NCBI RefSeq assembly: GCF_938028775.1
Contig: NZ_CALIZG010000004.1
Coordinates: forward strand, 1-32,122
DNA from: Mogibacterium diversum_A
GTDB taxonomy: Bacteria > Bacillota > Clostridia > Peptostreptococcales > Anaerovoracaceae
Length of the DNA: 32,122 nucleotides
Direction: 5' to 3'
Shown here: positions 7,291 to 15,273 of the stretch, one piece after another
How the letters are laid out: each line of letters opens with the position of its first letter
How positions within the stretch are numbered: the first letter of the stretch is position 1
Translations under genes and position numbers: made by a program
Notes under the pieces: generated by a model
Told to the model about the DNA's origin: nothing
Databases searched by the model: none
What the model saw: only the letters and a program-made list of their open reading frames with translations

Positions 7291-7818
7291 GTGGAGAAGG
7301 ATATTAGGCAAAGTATTACTGACTATAAGATGCCAAGATATATATGTGAGATTTTATGCAATCATTATGCAAAAGCATTTCTGGACATGACAATTATATG
7401 CGAGAATGATACTTATATATTTTCATATGATAAAAAGAATAAGCGGCGCCTAGTATATCGTGAGCTTACAGAGATTGATAAGCTGCAACTAGTGCTAACT
7501 CTCATCATGATTAATGATAATAATTGTCAGATGCTTATTGGAGCAGAGAGATATCTGATAGAACCTGAACTTATTTATTCAGTTAGAAATAGGACAGACT
7601 ATAATAGTATAGGTATATTGTTTTATCCAGATACGACAATGACACCATTTAATATTAAGCTCATAAGGTTTATGGATAAAATTGGAACTAAAAACAAGAA
7701 GAAGGCTATTAATTGTTTTGAATTAATAAAAGATGAGTTAGCAAAAAATGAAATATACAGAGCAAAGAGTATTGCAGAAAAGAATCTTAATAGATTTTTA
7801 AATGAGAAAGTAGTGTAG
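7291..7818 (+). CDS. Tad-locus protein resembling DUF6382
   Basis: This is a soluble 175-residue protein with no signal peptide or membrane segment. Residues about 30-115 follow the pattern I associate with DUF6382, a domain often found N-terminal to FHA domains in clostridial Tad loci: a beta-rich part (TYIFSYDKKNKRRLVYREL), a helix (LQLVLTLIM), then ERYLIEPELIYSV and a strand ending in FYPD. No FHA domain follows. The C-terminus is helical and lysine-rich. GTG 7291 is chosen because GGAGG at 7278-7282 gives eight-base spacing. It is the last gene of the Tad operon, four bases after the preceding stop. The function is not known. Confidence 0.5.
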   Translation: MEKDIRQSITDYKMPRYICEILCNHYAKAFLDMTIICENDTYIFSYDKKNKRRLVYRELTEIDKLQLVLTLIMINDNNCQMLIGAERYLIEPELIYSVRNRTDYNSIGILFYPDTTMTPFNIKLIRFMDKIGTKNKKKAINCFELIKDELAKNEIYRAKSIAEKNLNRFLNEKVV

Positions 7819-7843
7819 ATTAAGTCTGAAGAGAAGAGGGGGC

Positions 7844-7865
7844 CTAGCTTTATAAGCAAAGTTAG
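7844..7865 (+). terminator. Weak hairpin after the Tad operon
   Basis: CTAGCTTT (7844-7851) pairs with AAAGTTAG (7858-7865), with one G-T pair, over six bases. No clear T run follows. It may end or stabilise the Tad transcript. Confidence 0.3.
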
Positions 7866-7954
7866 TTACTGTGATTAAATTAATGGTACATATATTATTT
7901 TGCTATTGGCTTCATATTAATTTTGGAAAAAAAATATAAATTTTTTCTTATAGC

Positions 7955-8038
7955 TTGACTTAGATACAAATAATATGGTATTTTATCAATAGTTAAAAGA
8001 CTCTAACTCAAGAGTCTTTTTTAAAAAAATGAGTTAGA
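7955..8038 (+). promoter_or_regulatory. Promoter-terminator element upstream of DUF3793 (possible attenuator)
   Basis: The 300-base gap 7819-8118 contains no gene. TTGACT (7955-7960) is followed 18 bases later by TATTTT (7979-7984), so RNA would start near 7991. Almost at once comes a terminator hairpin, AAAGACTCT (7996-8004) with AGAGTCTTT (8011-8019), then T residues to 8022. The strand TCTAACTCA (8002-8010), which forms part of the stem and the loop, can instead pair with TGAGTTAGA (8030-8038). That arrangement would suit conditional read-through into the gene at 8119. Confidence 0.4.
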
Positions 8039-8118
8039 TATATTTAACTGATTTGTGAGTGGTCGCAAAACAGTGTGCATAAGCAATTATATCGTGAATA
8101 TCATCTCAGGGGTATAGG

Positions 8119-8670
8119 ATGTTAGAGGATAAAGTTATTCAGTTTTGTGCACCAACTCTGGCACGAATTAAAATAGGCAGCATGTTCGGTTATAGCTACT
8201 GTTCACAGGAGAAATTCAAGGTTGAACTTGCGATAATTAACAATAAACTAAATCGTAAAGGGGTTGTTGTAGTAGTACTACATGACAATGGCAAAAGAGC
8301 TCTCCTATATGTATTTAGACCAGATATGTTATTTATGCGCTTATCAGAGTGCTGTGTAAGTAAATTGATGCACAATTTTGGATATGAAAGCTGCGATGTG
8401 ACAGGGGCTTTGCAAAGACTTATTTATAGGATTTCGATTTGTGGGAGTTTCCCTCACGAAGTGGGTATATTTTTAGGTTATCCTGTGGATGACGTCGCTG
8501 GTTTCATTGATCATTGTGGAAATAATTGTAAGGCTTGTGGGCAGTGGAAAGTTTACGGCGATGTTGAGTATGCCAAGAATCTTTTTGCAAAATATAAGCG
8601 ATGCGAAAAAATTTATATGAAGAGGTTCAAAATAGACGGTGATATTGCAAAATTAACCGTTTGTGCATAG
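8119..8670 (+). CDS. DUF3793 family protein
   Basis: This 183-residue soluble protein belongs by motif to DUF3793: LARIKIGSMFGY (14-25), KRALLYVFRP (59-68), FPHEVGIFLGYPVDDVAGFI (111-130), a Cys-rich turn C133-x3-C137-x2-C140, then WKVYGD (143-148), and a C-terminal KYKRC. In Clostridia this family is commonly found beside DUF2325 and flavodoxin genes, which hints at redox or iron adaptation. The biochemical role is not established. ATG 8119 has AGGGG at 8108-8112. A DUF2325 gene follows after 15 bases, so the two are probably co-transcribed. The flavodoxin often found in this neighbourhood is absent here. Confidence 0.85.
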   Translation: MLEDKVIQFCAPTLARIKIGSMFGYSYCSQEKFKVELAIINNKLNRKGVVVVVLHDNGKRALLYVFRPDMLFMRLSECCVSKLMHNFGYESCDVTGALQRLIYRISICGSFPHEVGIFLGYPVDDVAGFIDHCGNNCKACGQWKVYGDVEYAKNLFAKYKRCEKIYMKRFKIDGDIAKLTVCA

Positions 8671-8685
8671 CTGGGAGGATAGATT

Positions 8686-8964
8686 ATGAGTATTGTCATA
8701 GTAGGCGGAAATGAGTGTATGGAATGTCAATATAAGGAGATTTGTAAAAAACACGGATGCAAAGCCAAGGTATTCACTAAGGAACGCGGAAATGTAGGGA
8801 AGAAGATGGGCTGTCCAGATTTGCTCGTGATGTTTACAAATACCGTATCACATAAGATGATGAACACCGCTGTTGCAGAGGCAAAGCGTAAAAATGTTGA
8901 GGTTGCTTGGGTTCACTCAAGCAGTGCATCTGCTCTTAAGACTTTGTTAGCTCAGTATGTGTAA
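8686..8964 (+). CDS. DUF2325 family protein with four-cysteine N-terminus
   Basis: This 92-residue single-domain protein has the DUF2325 pattern: SIVIVGGNE at the start, CKAKVFTKERG (25-35), PDLLVMFTNTVSHKM (44-58) and a final helix. It looks like a small Rossmann-like fold. Notable are Cys11, Cys14, Cys20 and Cys25 (C-x2-C-x5-C-x4-C), plus Cys43. This spacing could hold a metal or Fe-S centre, although I only infer that. GGGAGG (8673-8678) is a strong ribosome site seven bases before ATG 8686. It pairs with the upstream DUF3793 gene. The function of the family is not established, and a link to iron supply is suggested only by common neighbourhoods. Confidence 0.85.
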   Translation: MSIVIVGGNECMECQYKEICKKHGCKAKVFTKERGNVGKKMGCPDLLVMFTNTVSHKMMNTAVAEAKRKNVEVAWVHSSSASALKTLLAQYV

Positions 8965-9107
8965 TTTAGGAATATTGCGATAATATGAAAAATGAGGATC
9001 TATAATTAAGGATGGATTCTTATTTTTGATTGTAAAATTATAGAAGGATATATAACGAAAATACTTATCATGTGCACTGTTTCAACCATTCGAAGGCCTA
9101 TGAAATG

Positions 9108-9155
9108 TTGACTTTGTTTATTGCTCATGTTAAACTATTGAGGTTCTTTAAGAAC
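9108..9155 (+). promoter_or_regulatory. secG promoter with palindrome at start region
   Basis: TTGACT (9108-9113) lies 17 bases before TAAACT (9131-9136), which carries an extended -10 TGT. Just downstream, GTTCTT-T-AAGAAC (9143-9155) forms a perfect 6-base inverted repeat that could be an operator or a short 5' hairpin. The remainder of 8965-9107 shows no gene and no convincing terminator. Confidence 0.6.
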
Positions 9156-9183
9156 TATAAATGTAACATATGTGGAGGGGATT

Positions 9184-9417
9184 ATGCACACCGCATTAAT
9201 GGTTGTTTTACTCATCACTAGTGTGATTCTTATCCTTAGCATCTTGCTTCAATCAAGCAAGAGTGATGGACTTTCCGGCTCAATTGCGGGAGGTGCAGAA
9301 CAGCTTTTTGGAAAGAAGAAGAGCAATGGTTATGATGCAATACTCGCAAGAATTACGACAGTTGTATCAGCTATTTATATCATTGTAGCATTAGTCATCG
9401 TAGCAATTTTCAACTAG
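9184..9417 (+). CDS. secG: Preprotein translocase subunit SecG
   Basis: SecG is the small SecYEG subunit that aids protein export. This 77-residue product has two membrane helices (about 3-22 and 58-76) joined by the conserved loop LLQSSKSDGLSGSIAGGAEQ, followed by LFGKKK. ATG 9184 is preferred over GTG 9172 because the GTG lies next to GGAGG (9174-9178), the ribosome site that serves the ATG with five-base spacing. The gene stands alone between its own promoter and a strong terminator. The common clostridial neighbours rnr and smpB are not present. Confidence 0.95.
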   Translation: MHTALMVVLLITSVILILSILLQSSKSDGLSGSIAGGAEQLFGKKKSNGYDAILARITTVVSAIYIIVALVIVAIFN

Positions 9418-9459
9418 TATTTATACAAAAATACAGTAAATTAACAGATTGTTTATGTT

Positions 9460-9500
9460 GATATACAGAGGTTTGGGATTAAGCCTCTGTATATCTTTAA
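9460..9500 (+). terminator. Rho-independent terminator after secG
   Basis: GATATACAGAGG (9460-9471) pairs perfectly over 12 bases with CCTCTGTATATC (9484-9495), followed by TTTAA and further T-rich sequence. No convincing hppA promoter was found in the 60 bases after it. Confidence 0.85.
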
Positions 9501-9561
9501 TATATTTTTATTTTATTATTTAGGAATTTGAGATTTTTCTCACATTTCAAGGAGGTTTATT

Positions 9562-11580
9562 ATGGCGATTAAGTGGATGGTTCCTGCTGCGGCATTAATC
9601 GGTCTGCTTGTAGCTTTCGCACTTGCTTCGTGGGTAGGTAAGGCGCCGGAAGGTACAGACAGAATGAAGGAAATATCCGGCTACATCAGGGAAGGCGCAT
9701 TTGCATTTCTGAAGAGAGAATATAAGACGATGGTAATCGTAATCGTTGCATTGTTCATTCTCATTGGATTTGCAATTAATTGGACATCTGCGGTTCTCTA
9801 TGTTTGTGGTGCTCTGCTTTCTGTACTTGCAGGATTCTTTGGTATGAATGTTGCTACAAAAGGTAATGTAAGAACAGCCAATGCTGCTATGGAATCTGGT
9901 ATGCCACGAGCTCTCAAAATTGCATTCAGAAGTGGTGCGGTAATGGGGCTTTGTGTTGCAGGACTAGGACTTTTAGGGCTAGGTGTCGTTGTAGTTGTTC
10001 TTGATTTAGCAACTATAATGCAGTGCATTACGAGCTTTGGATTAGGAGCTTCATCGATGGCTCTATTTGGGCGTGTAGGTGGAGGTATTTACACTAAAGC
10101 AGCCGACGTTGGTGCAGACCTTGTAGGTAAGGTAGAAGCAGGTATTCCGGAGGACGATCCAAGAAACCCTGCTGTTATTGCGGACAATGTTGGAGATAAT
10201 GTAGGTGACGTTGCTGGAATGGGATCTGACCTATTTGAATCATACGTTGGATCTATTATTTCTGCTGTAACTCTAGCTGCCGTTGCTGTTGATGCTTCTG
10301 GTGTTACTGGAACTTTTACAGAGGCAACTGCTGCAATATTCCCACTACTTATTTCTGCTGTTGGTATCATCGCATCTGTTATTGGCGTAATGTGTGTAAG
10401 GGGAAGTGCAAATGTTAACCCTGCTAAATCATTAAATGTTGGAACTTATGTGAGCAGTGCAATTGTAATTATCGGCTCACTTGTATTAAGTAACAAGCTT
10501 TTAGGATCTCTTACTTACGCATATGCGATTATCGCGGGTCTTTTGGTCGGTGTTATTATAGGAGCTATCACAGAGGTCTATACTTCAGATTCATATAGAT
10601 TTGTTAAGAAGATCGCTGAACAGTCGCAGACCGGCTCGGCTACCACAATCATTAGTGGGTTTGGTGTTGGAATGAGCTCAACTTTCTGGCCAATTATCTT
10701 TATCTGTGTAGGAATTATAGTTGCGTACAACTTTGCAGGACTATACGGCATTGCTCTAGCTGCTGTAGGCATGTTATCTACAACAGGTATGACAGTTGCT
10801 GTAGATGCTTATGGACCAGTTTCTGACAATGCTGGTGGTATTGCTGAAATGTCAGAGCTACCTGAAAGCGTAAGAGAGATTACTGATACTCTCGATTCTG
10901 TTGGTAATACAACGGCTGCTATTGGTAAAGGATTCGCCATTGGATCAGCAGCACTTACAGCACTCGCACTATTTGCATCATTTGCTGTTTCGGCGAAATT
11001 AAACCAGATTAGTTTACTTAACCCACTGGTAATCGTCGGTCTTTTCATCGGAGCCATGCTTCCGTTCTTGTTCTCAGCTATGACCATGAATTCGGTTGGA
11101 AAAGCTGCTAATGAGATGATTGAAGAGGTAAGACGTCAGTTCCGTGAGAATAAGGGCATTATGGAGGGTAATGCAAAGCCAGACTATGCTAGATGTGTTC
11201 ACATCTCAACAGGTGCTGCTCTTCATGAGATGATTGCCCCTGGTCTACTAGCTATCGTTGCACCTTTGCTGATTGGTTTGTTGCTTGGAACAGAAGCTCT
11301 CGGTGGAATGCTTGCTGGTTCACTTGCATCAGGAGTTCTTTTAGCAATCATGATGGCTAACGCAGGTGGTGCATGGGACAACGCAAAGAAATATGTTGAG
11401 AGTGGAGCATATGGCGGAAAGGGAAGTGAGACTCACAAGGCTACAGTTGTTGGTGACACAGTAGGTGACCCATTCAAGGATACATCTGGTCCATCAATCA
11501 ATATACTTATTAAGCTTATGACTATCGTTTCTCTTGTATTCGCACCTGTGTTCGTTCATTTTGGTGGAATTCTCTTTTAA
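9562..11580 (+). CDS. hppA: Membrane-bound ion-pumping pyrophosphatase, K+-dependent type
   Basis: The enzyme hydrolyses pyrophosphate in the cytoplasm and pumps H+ or Na+ across the membrane, saving energy in anaerobes. The 672-residue sequence has many membrane helices and the family motifs DVGADLVGKVE (182-192), DNVGDNVGDVAGMGSDLFE (208-226) and GDTVGDPFKDTSGPS (631-645). In GNTTAAIGKG (448-457), Ala452 and Gly455 occupy positions where K+-independent enzymes have Lys and Thr, so K+ dependence is predicted. Whether it moves Na+ or H+ cannot be decided by eye. AAGGAGG (9549-9555) precedes ATG 9562 by six bases. The gene is monocistronic, with terminators on both sides. Confidence 0.97.
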   Translation: MAIKWMVPAAALIGLLVAFALASWVGKAPEGTDRMKEISGYIREGAFAFLKREYKTMVIVIVALFILIGFAINWTSAVLYVCGALLSVLAGFFGMNVATKGNVRTANAAMESGMPRALKIAFRSGAVMGLCVAGLGLLGLGVVVVVLDLATIMQCITSFGLGASSMALFGRVGGGIYTKAADVGADLVGKVEAGIPEDDPRNPAVIADNVGDNVGDVAGMGSDLFESYVGSIISAVTLAAVAVDASGVTGTFTEATAAIFPLLISAVGIIASVIGVMCVRGSANVNPAKSLNVGTYVSSAIVIIGSLVLSNKLLGSLTYAYAIIAGLLVGVIIGAITEVYTSDSYRFVKKIAEQSQTGSATTIISGFGVGMSSTFWPIIFICVGIIVAYNFAGLYGIALAAVGMLSTTGMTVAVDAYGPVSDNAGGIAEMSELPESVREITDTLDSVGNTTAAIGKGFAIGSAALTALALFASFAVSAKLNQISLLNPLVIVGLFIGAMLPFLFSAMTMNSVGKAANEMIEEVRRQFRENKGIMEGNAKPDYARCVHISTGAALHEMIAPGLLAIVAPLLIGLLLGTEALGGMLAGSLASGVLLAIMMANAGGAWDNAKKYVESGAYGGKGSETHKATVVGDTVGDPFKDTSGPSINILIKLMTIVSLVFAPVFVHFGGILF

Positions 11581-11607
11581 GGGATAATAGGTGTCAATAT
11601 TAAATAT

Positions 11608-11639
11608 AAGGACATGTACTAACGTGCATGTCCTTTTTT
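11608..11639 (+). terminator. Rho-independent terminator after hppA
   Basis: AAGGACATG (11608-11616) pairs with CATGTCCTT (11627-11635) over a ten-base loop, and the T run continues to 11639. Confidence 0.9.
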
Positions 11640-11660
11640 AGTGTAAATACTTAATTTTGT

Positions 11661-11712
11661 ACGAAATGAGATTTCGTGTCTTGTTGAATAAATTAACAAA
11701 AAATGATAAAAT
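11661..11712 (+). promoter_or_regulatory. pheST promoter and upstream inverted repeat
   Basis: TTGAAT (11684-11689) lies 17 bases before TAAAAT (11707-11712), with extended -10 TGA. The predicted leader is only about 40 bases, too short for a T-box. ACGAAAT (11661-11667) and ATTTCGT (11671-11677) form a perfect 7-base inverted repeat upstream of the -35 that could be a protein site. Confidence 0.65.
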
Positions 11713-11760
11713 ATTTGGGTATATTTTTAAGACAGCATGCTTACAAGGAGGGCTTAAGTT

Positions 11761-12798
11761 ATGCATAGTAGATTAGAAGAAATACGTGAAAATGGGCTTT
11801 TGCGTATTGCAAATGCTGAAAGTGTTGAAACTTTACAAGACGTTCGTAGAGAGCTTACGGGGAAAAAAGGGGCGTTAACTGACGTACTCAAGAATCTTGG
11901 GAAACTTGAACCAGAGATGAGAAAATCAGTTGGAATGAAGGCAAATGAAATTAAGAATTTCTTTGCAGAAAAGATTAGTGAGAGAGAAGAAGAACTCGTC
12001 GCATCAAAATCAGCTGTAGATGAGAAAATAGATCTTACTTTACCTGGCACACCTATAAAGAGCGGTGCGCTTCATCCAATCACCCAGATGTGCTACGATC
12101 TTAACGATGCCTTTCTCTCCTTGGGCTTTGAGATCTTTAGCGAGAATGATATTAGTAGTGAGAAGTATGCTTTTGATAACTTGAATTTTCCGGCGGATCA
12201 CCCTGCAAGACAGATGATGGACACATACTGGATTGAAGGTACGGAGAACAAGAGCGGAACAGATAGACTTTGTCTTAGACCTCATCTAACTGGAGCTTCA
12301 GTTAGACGCTTGCTTGAAGTTGGCGCACCAACTAGATTTGTTTACCCTGGTCGTGTATATAGAAATGAAAATACAGATGCTAGACATGAAAGGGCTTTTT
12401 TCCAGTATGAGGCCCTGATTGTAGATAAAGACTTATCTTTCTCATCAGGAAAGGTAATGATAGAGACTATTCTTGAAAAGGTATTTGGCAGGAAGATAAA
12501 TGTTCGCATGCGCGAAGGCTTCTTCCCGTTTACTGAACCTGGATATGAAATCGATATGGAATGCCTCGTATGCGGTGGCAAGGGCTGCAGAGTGTGTAAT
12601 CAGAATGGATGGATTGAAGTTATGCCAGGTGGTGTTATCCATCCAAATGTTCTTAGGGCTGCTAACCTCGACCCTGATGTGTGGACTGGTTTCTACACCA
12701 ACATTGGTCTAGATAGACTTGTTATGATGCGCTACGGAGTAGATGATGTTAGACTTTTCCATAGTGCTGACCTTAGATTCTTAGAGCAGTTCAAGTAG
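11761..12798 (+). CDS. pheS: Phenylalanyl-tRNA synthetase alpha subunit, divergent form
   Basis: PheS supplies the catalytic core of the alpha2-beta2 enzyme that charges tRNA-Phe. The 345-residue protein has an N-terminal coiled coil (about 1-90) and class II motifs: DHPAR (146-150), GRVYRNE (197-203) and GLDRL (316-320). Several core motifs depart from the common bacterial form. RPHLTGASVR (173-182) replaces the usual RTHTSPVQVR type, NENTDARHERAF (202-213) replaces the DATHxxxFHQ type, and GFYTNIG (310-316) replaces GFAFGxG. A Cys4 cluster, C268-x2-C271-x4-C276-x2-C279, lies in the insertion before the C-terminal motif. ATG 11761 has AAGGAGG at 11745-11751. pheT starts 9 bases after the stop. 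Confidence 0.9.
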   Translation: MHSRLEEIRENGLLRIANAESVETLQDVRRELTGKKGALTDVLKNLGKLEPEMRKSVGMKANEIKNFFAEKISEREEELVASKSAVDEKIDLTLPGTPIKSGALHPITQMCYDLNDAFLSLGFEIFSENDISSEKYAFDNLNFPADHPARQMMDTYWIEGTENKSGTDRLCLRPHLTGASVRRLLEVGAPTRFVYPGRVYRNENTDARHERAFFQYEALIVDKDLSFSSGKVMIETILEKVFGRKINVRMREGFFPFTEPGYEIDMECLVCGGKGCRVCNQNGWIEVMPGGVIHPNVLRAANLDPDVWTGFYTNIGLDRLVMMRYGVDDVRLFHSADLRFLEQFK

Positions 12799-12807
12799 GA
12801 GGGCATT

Positions 12808-15234
12808 ATGAAAGTATCACTAAATTGGGTAAAAAAATATATAGACATACCTGAGGAATTGACGAATTCTCAAATTGCATACGATTTAACCATGAGAACT
12901 GTAGAGGTTGAAGATGTTGTTGATACTGCTGAAAAGTTCCATGACATTGTCGTGGGAAAGATTACTGCAGTAAATGCTCATCCTAATGCAGATAAACTCA
13001 GAGTTTGCATGGTAGATATAGGTGAATCCGAGGATGTACAGATTGTATGTGGCGGGTCAAATTTGTACGAGGGCGAAAAGGTTGTTGTATCTAAGCCCGG
13101 TGCAGAGGTTTACTGGCATGGTGAAAGTGAGCTCATGAAGATCAAGGAGACGAAGATGCGCGGAGTAGCTTCGTATGGCATGATTTGCGGATCAGAGGAG
13201 GTTTATCTTGAAGATCTATATCCTGCAGATGATCCTACTGTAATTGTTGACCTCGGAGACATTGATGCAACTCCTGGACAGAACATAGCAGATGTTATTG
13301 GTATGAACGATACTATTCTTGAGATTGATAATAAATCGCTTACCAATAGACCTGATTTATGGGGTCACTATGGGATTGCAAGGGAACTAGCTGCAATTTA
13401 CAAACTCCCTTTGAAACCTCTTGATGAATTTGTTGTACCGGAAGGACTACGGGAATACGAGGTTGAAATAGACTGTACTGAAAAATGCTATAGATATGCC
13501 TGCCTAGAGATTAGAAACTTATCTGTAAAAGATTCGCCTCTATGGATGAAAACCGCTATTATAAACGGTGGTATGAGACCAATCAATGCTATTGTCGATA
13601 TAACTAACTACATAATGCTCAGTGTCGGACAGCCAACACATGCATTTGATAGAACTCACGTTACAGGTGAGAAGATTGTTGTTAGAAACGCTAAGTCTGA
13701 TGAGAAACTGGAACTTCTCGATGGAGAAAATATTGATCTTACTCCTGAAGACCTGGTAATTTGTGATGTTGAAGGACCTATTGCGCTAGCAGGAATCAGA
13801 GGTGGCAAGAAGGACTCTATACTTGATGATACAGTTGATGTTGTGCTTGAAGTGGCAAACTTTACAGCAGGGGCAATCAGAAATACAGGAAAACGTTTTG
13901 ATGAGAAGACAGATGCTTCAATTAGGTATGAGAAAGGAATCGATACACAGAGGGTAGATCAGGGACTTGCTCTCGGGATTAAGCTATTTAAGGAAATATT
14001 CCCTGAGGCTAAATACACCGCCTTTAAGGATGTAAATCCAATAGAAACAAAGAGGGCTGAAGTTGATGTGACAAAAGCTTTCCTTGATACTAGACTTGGA
14101 AAAGTCCTGGATGATAACGAAATATCAGATACTTTGGGACGTTTAGGCTTTGATGTTGAATTCAAAAATGGCGTATTTCATACCGTGGCACCTACATGGC
14201 GTTCAACAGGCGATATCTCGATGAGAGACGATGTACTTGGTGAGATTGCAAGGTTGGTTGGTTATGAAAATTTTGAAGCAAAGCCACTACCTGTTAACTT
14301 TGAAAATGCAGTTCATCAAATTGAAATGGATCTGAACAGGCATCTCAGAGAGCATCTAGCCTTTAGATGTGGTTTCAACGAGATATTTACTTATCCTTGG
14401 ATTGATGAGAAGTATATAAAAGCCGCAAAGATTGATATGGCAAAGGGAGTTAGACTAGCGACACCTCCTGCTCCAGAGCTAGCAACTTTGAGACAGTCAT
14501 TAGTACCTGGTGCTCTTGAAGCTGTTGTAAAGAACCTTAGGTATTACGATGAATTTAAGATTTTCGAGGTTGCTGAAGTATTTGAAAAGGGTGAATTCCA
14601 CCCGTCATCAGAAGATGAAACACTACCAATCCACAAGCTGATGCTCACAGGTGCAGTAGTTGGCAAGGATGCAAAATCTTTATTCTTTGATGCGAAGGGC
14701 GTAGTGGAGTCACTGCCAAGATACTGCCATATGAATGGATATCAGTTTAAGCAAATCGAGAAACCATCATGGGCCGATTCGGAAGTATACCTTAATATCA
14801 TTAATGATGAGAAAGAGGTCATAGGATCGCTTGGCCTGGTTTCAGTTGCTACACTCTCTGATGTAGGTGTAAAGAAAGCTAGTGCTGCTGTATTTGAGCT
14901 AGATGTTAAGAAGCTGGTTCCATTTACATCAAGAACTAATGAATTTGAACATTTGCCACAATTCCCGCTTGTAGAGGAAGATTTATCGCTTTTAGCAGAT
15001 GAAGATGTCAAATGGGAAGATGTATATGAAGCAATCAAATATATGGCTAAGGAGGTTAGCTTCATAGAAGAATACAGAGGATCTCAAATCCCAGAAGGCA
15101 AGAAGTCCATCATGATTCGTATCAAGCTTGGAAATGATGATAGTACTATGACCGCTAAGCAGATTGAGAAGAAGACTAAGAATATCTTAAATGTACTTGC
15201 CAAGAAGACTGGCGTTATTCTCAGAGAAGAGTAA
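12808..15234 (+). CDS. pheT: Phenylalanyl-tRNA synthetase beta subunit
   Basis: PheT binds tRNA-Phe and edits mischarged tyrosine, forming a complex with PheS. The 808-residue length is normal. Visible parts are a tRNA-binding EMAP-type domain (about 40-150, with AHPNADKLRVCMVDIGE), the B3/B4 editing region (IDNKSLTNRPDLWGHYGIAR and later INAIVDITNYIMLSVGQPTH), a B5-like region (about 405-480), and a C-terminal FDX-ACB domain (about 715-808, PQFPLVEEDLSLLADED). AGGAGGG directly precedes ATG 12808. The gene is co-transcribed with pheS and ends at a bidirectional terminator. Confidence 0.97.
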   Translation: MKVSLNWVKKYIDIPEELTNSQIAYDLTMRTVEVEDVVDTAEKFHDIVVGKITAVNAHPNADKLRVCMVDIGESEDVQIVCGGSNLYEGEKVVVSKPGAEVYWHGESELMKIKETKMRGVASYGMICGSEEVYLEDLYPADDPTVIVDLGDIDATPGQNIADVIGMNDTILEIDNKSLTNRPDLWGHYGIARELAAIYKLPLKPLDEFVVPEGLREYEVEIDCTEKCYRYACLEIRNLSVKDSPLWMKTAIINGGMRPINAIVDITNYIMLSVGQPTHAFDRTHVTGEKIVVRNAKSDEKLELLDGENIDLTPEDLVICDVEGPIALAGIRGGKKDSILDDTVDVVLEVANFTAGAIRNTGKRFDEKTDASIRYEKGIDTQRVDQGLALGIKLFKEIFPEAKYTAFKDVNPIETKRAEVDVTKAFLDTRLGKVLDDNEISDTLGRLGFDVEFKNGVFHTVAPTWRSTGDISMRDDVLGEIARLVGYENFEAKPLPVNFENAVHQIEMDLNRHLREHLAFRCGFNEIFTYPWIDEKYIKAAKIDMAKGVRLATPPAPELATLRQSLVPGALEAVVKNLRYYDEFKIFEVAEVFEKGEFHPSSEDETLPIHKLMLTGAVVGKDAKSLFFDAKGVVESLPRYCHMNGYQFKQIEKPSWADSEVYLNIINDEKEVIGSLGLVSVATLSDVGVKKASAAVFELDVKKLVPFTSRTNEFEHLPQFPLVEEDLSLLADEDVKWEDVYEAIKYMAKEVSFIEEYRGSQIPEGKKSIMIRIKLGNDDSTMTAKQIEKKTKNILNVLAKKTGVILREE

Positions 15235-15273
15235 TCAGGTGATGATTACGAACTTGACATGCGGTTTAAATTA

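Noticed and set aside
8143..8152. Possible att-like copy of the tRNA-Leu 3' end (GTGCACCA)
   Set aside because: Only about seven bases match and they lie inside the DUF3793 coding region. No integrase is in the window.
9798..11087. Several minus-strand ORFs inside hppA
   Set aside because: Shadows of a conserved coding gene, with Ser/Pro/Ala-rich translations typical of antisense frames.
11713..11760. T-box riboswitch upstream of pheST
   Set aside because: The leader between promoter and ribosome site is only about 40 bases and has no antiterminator or specifier structure.
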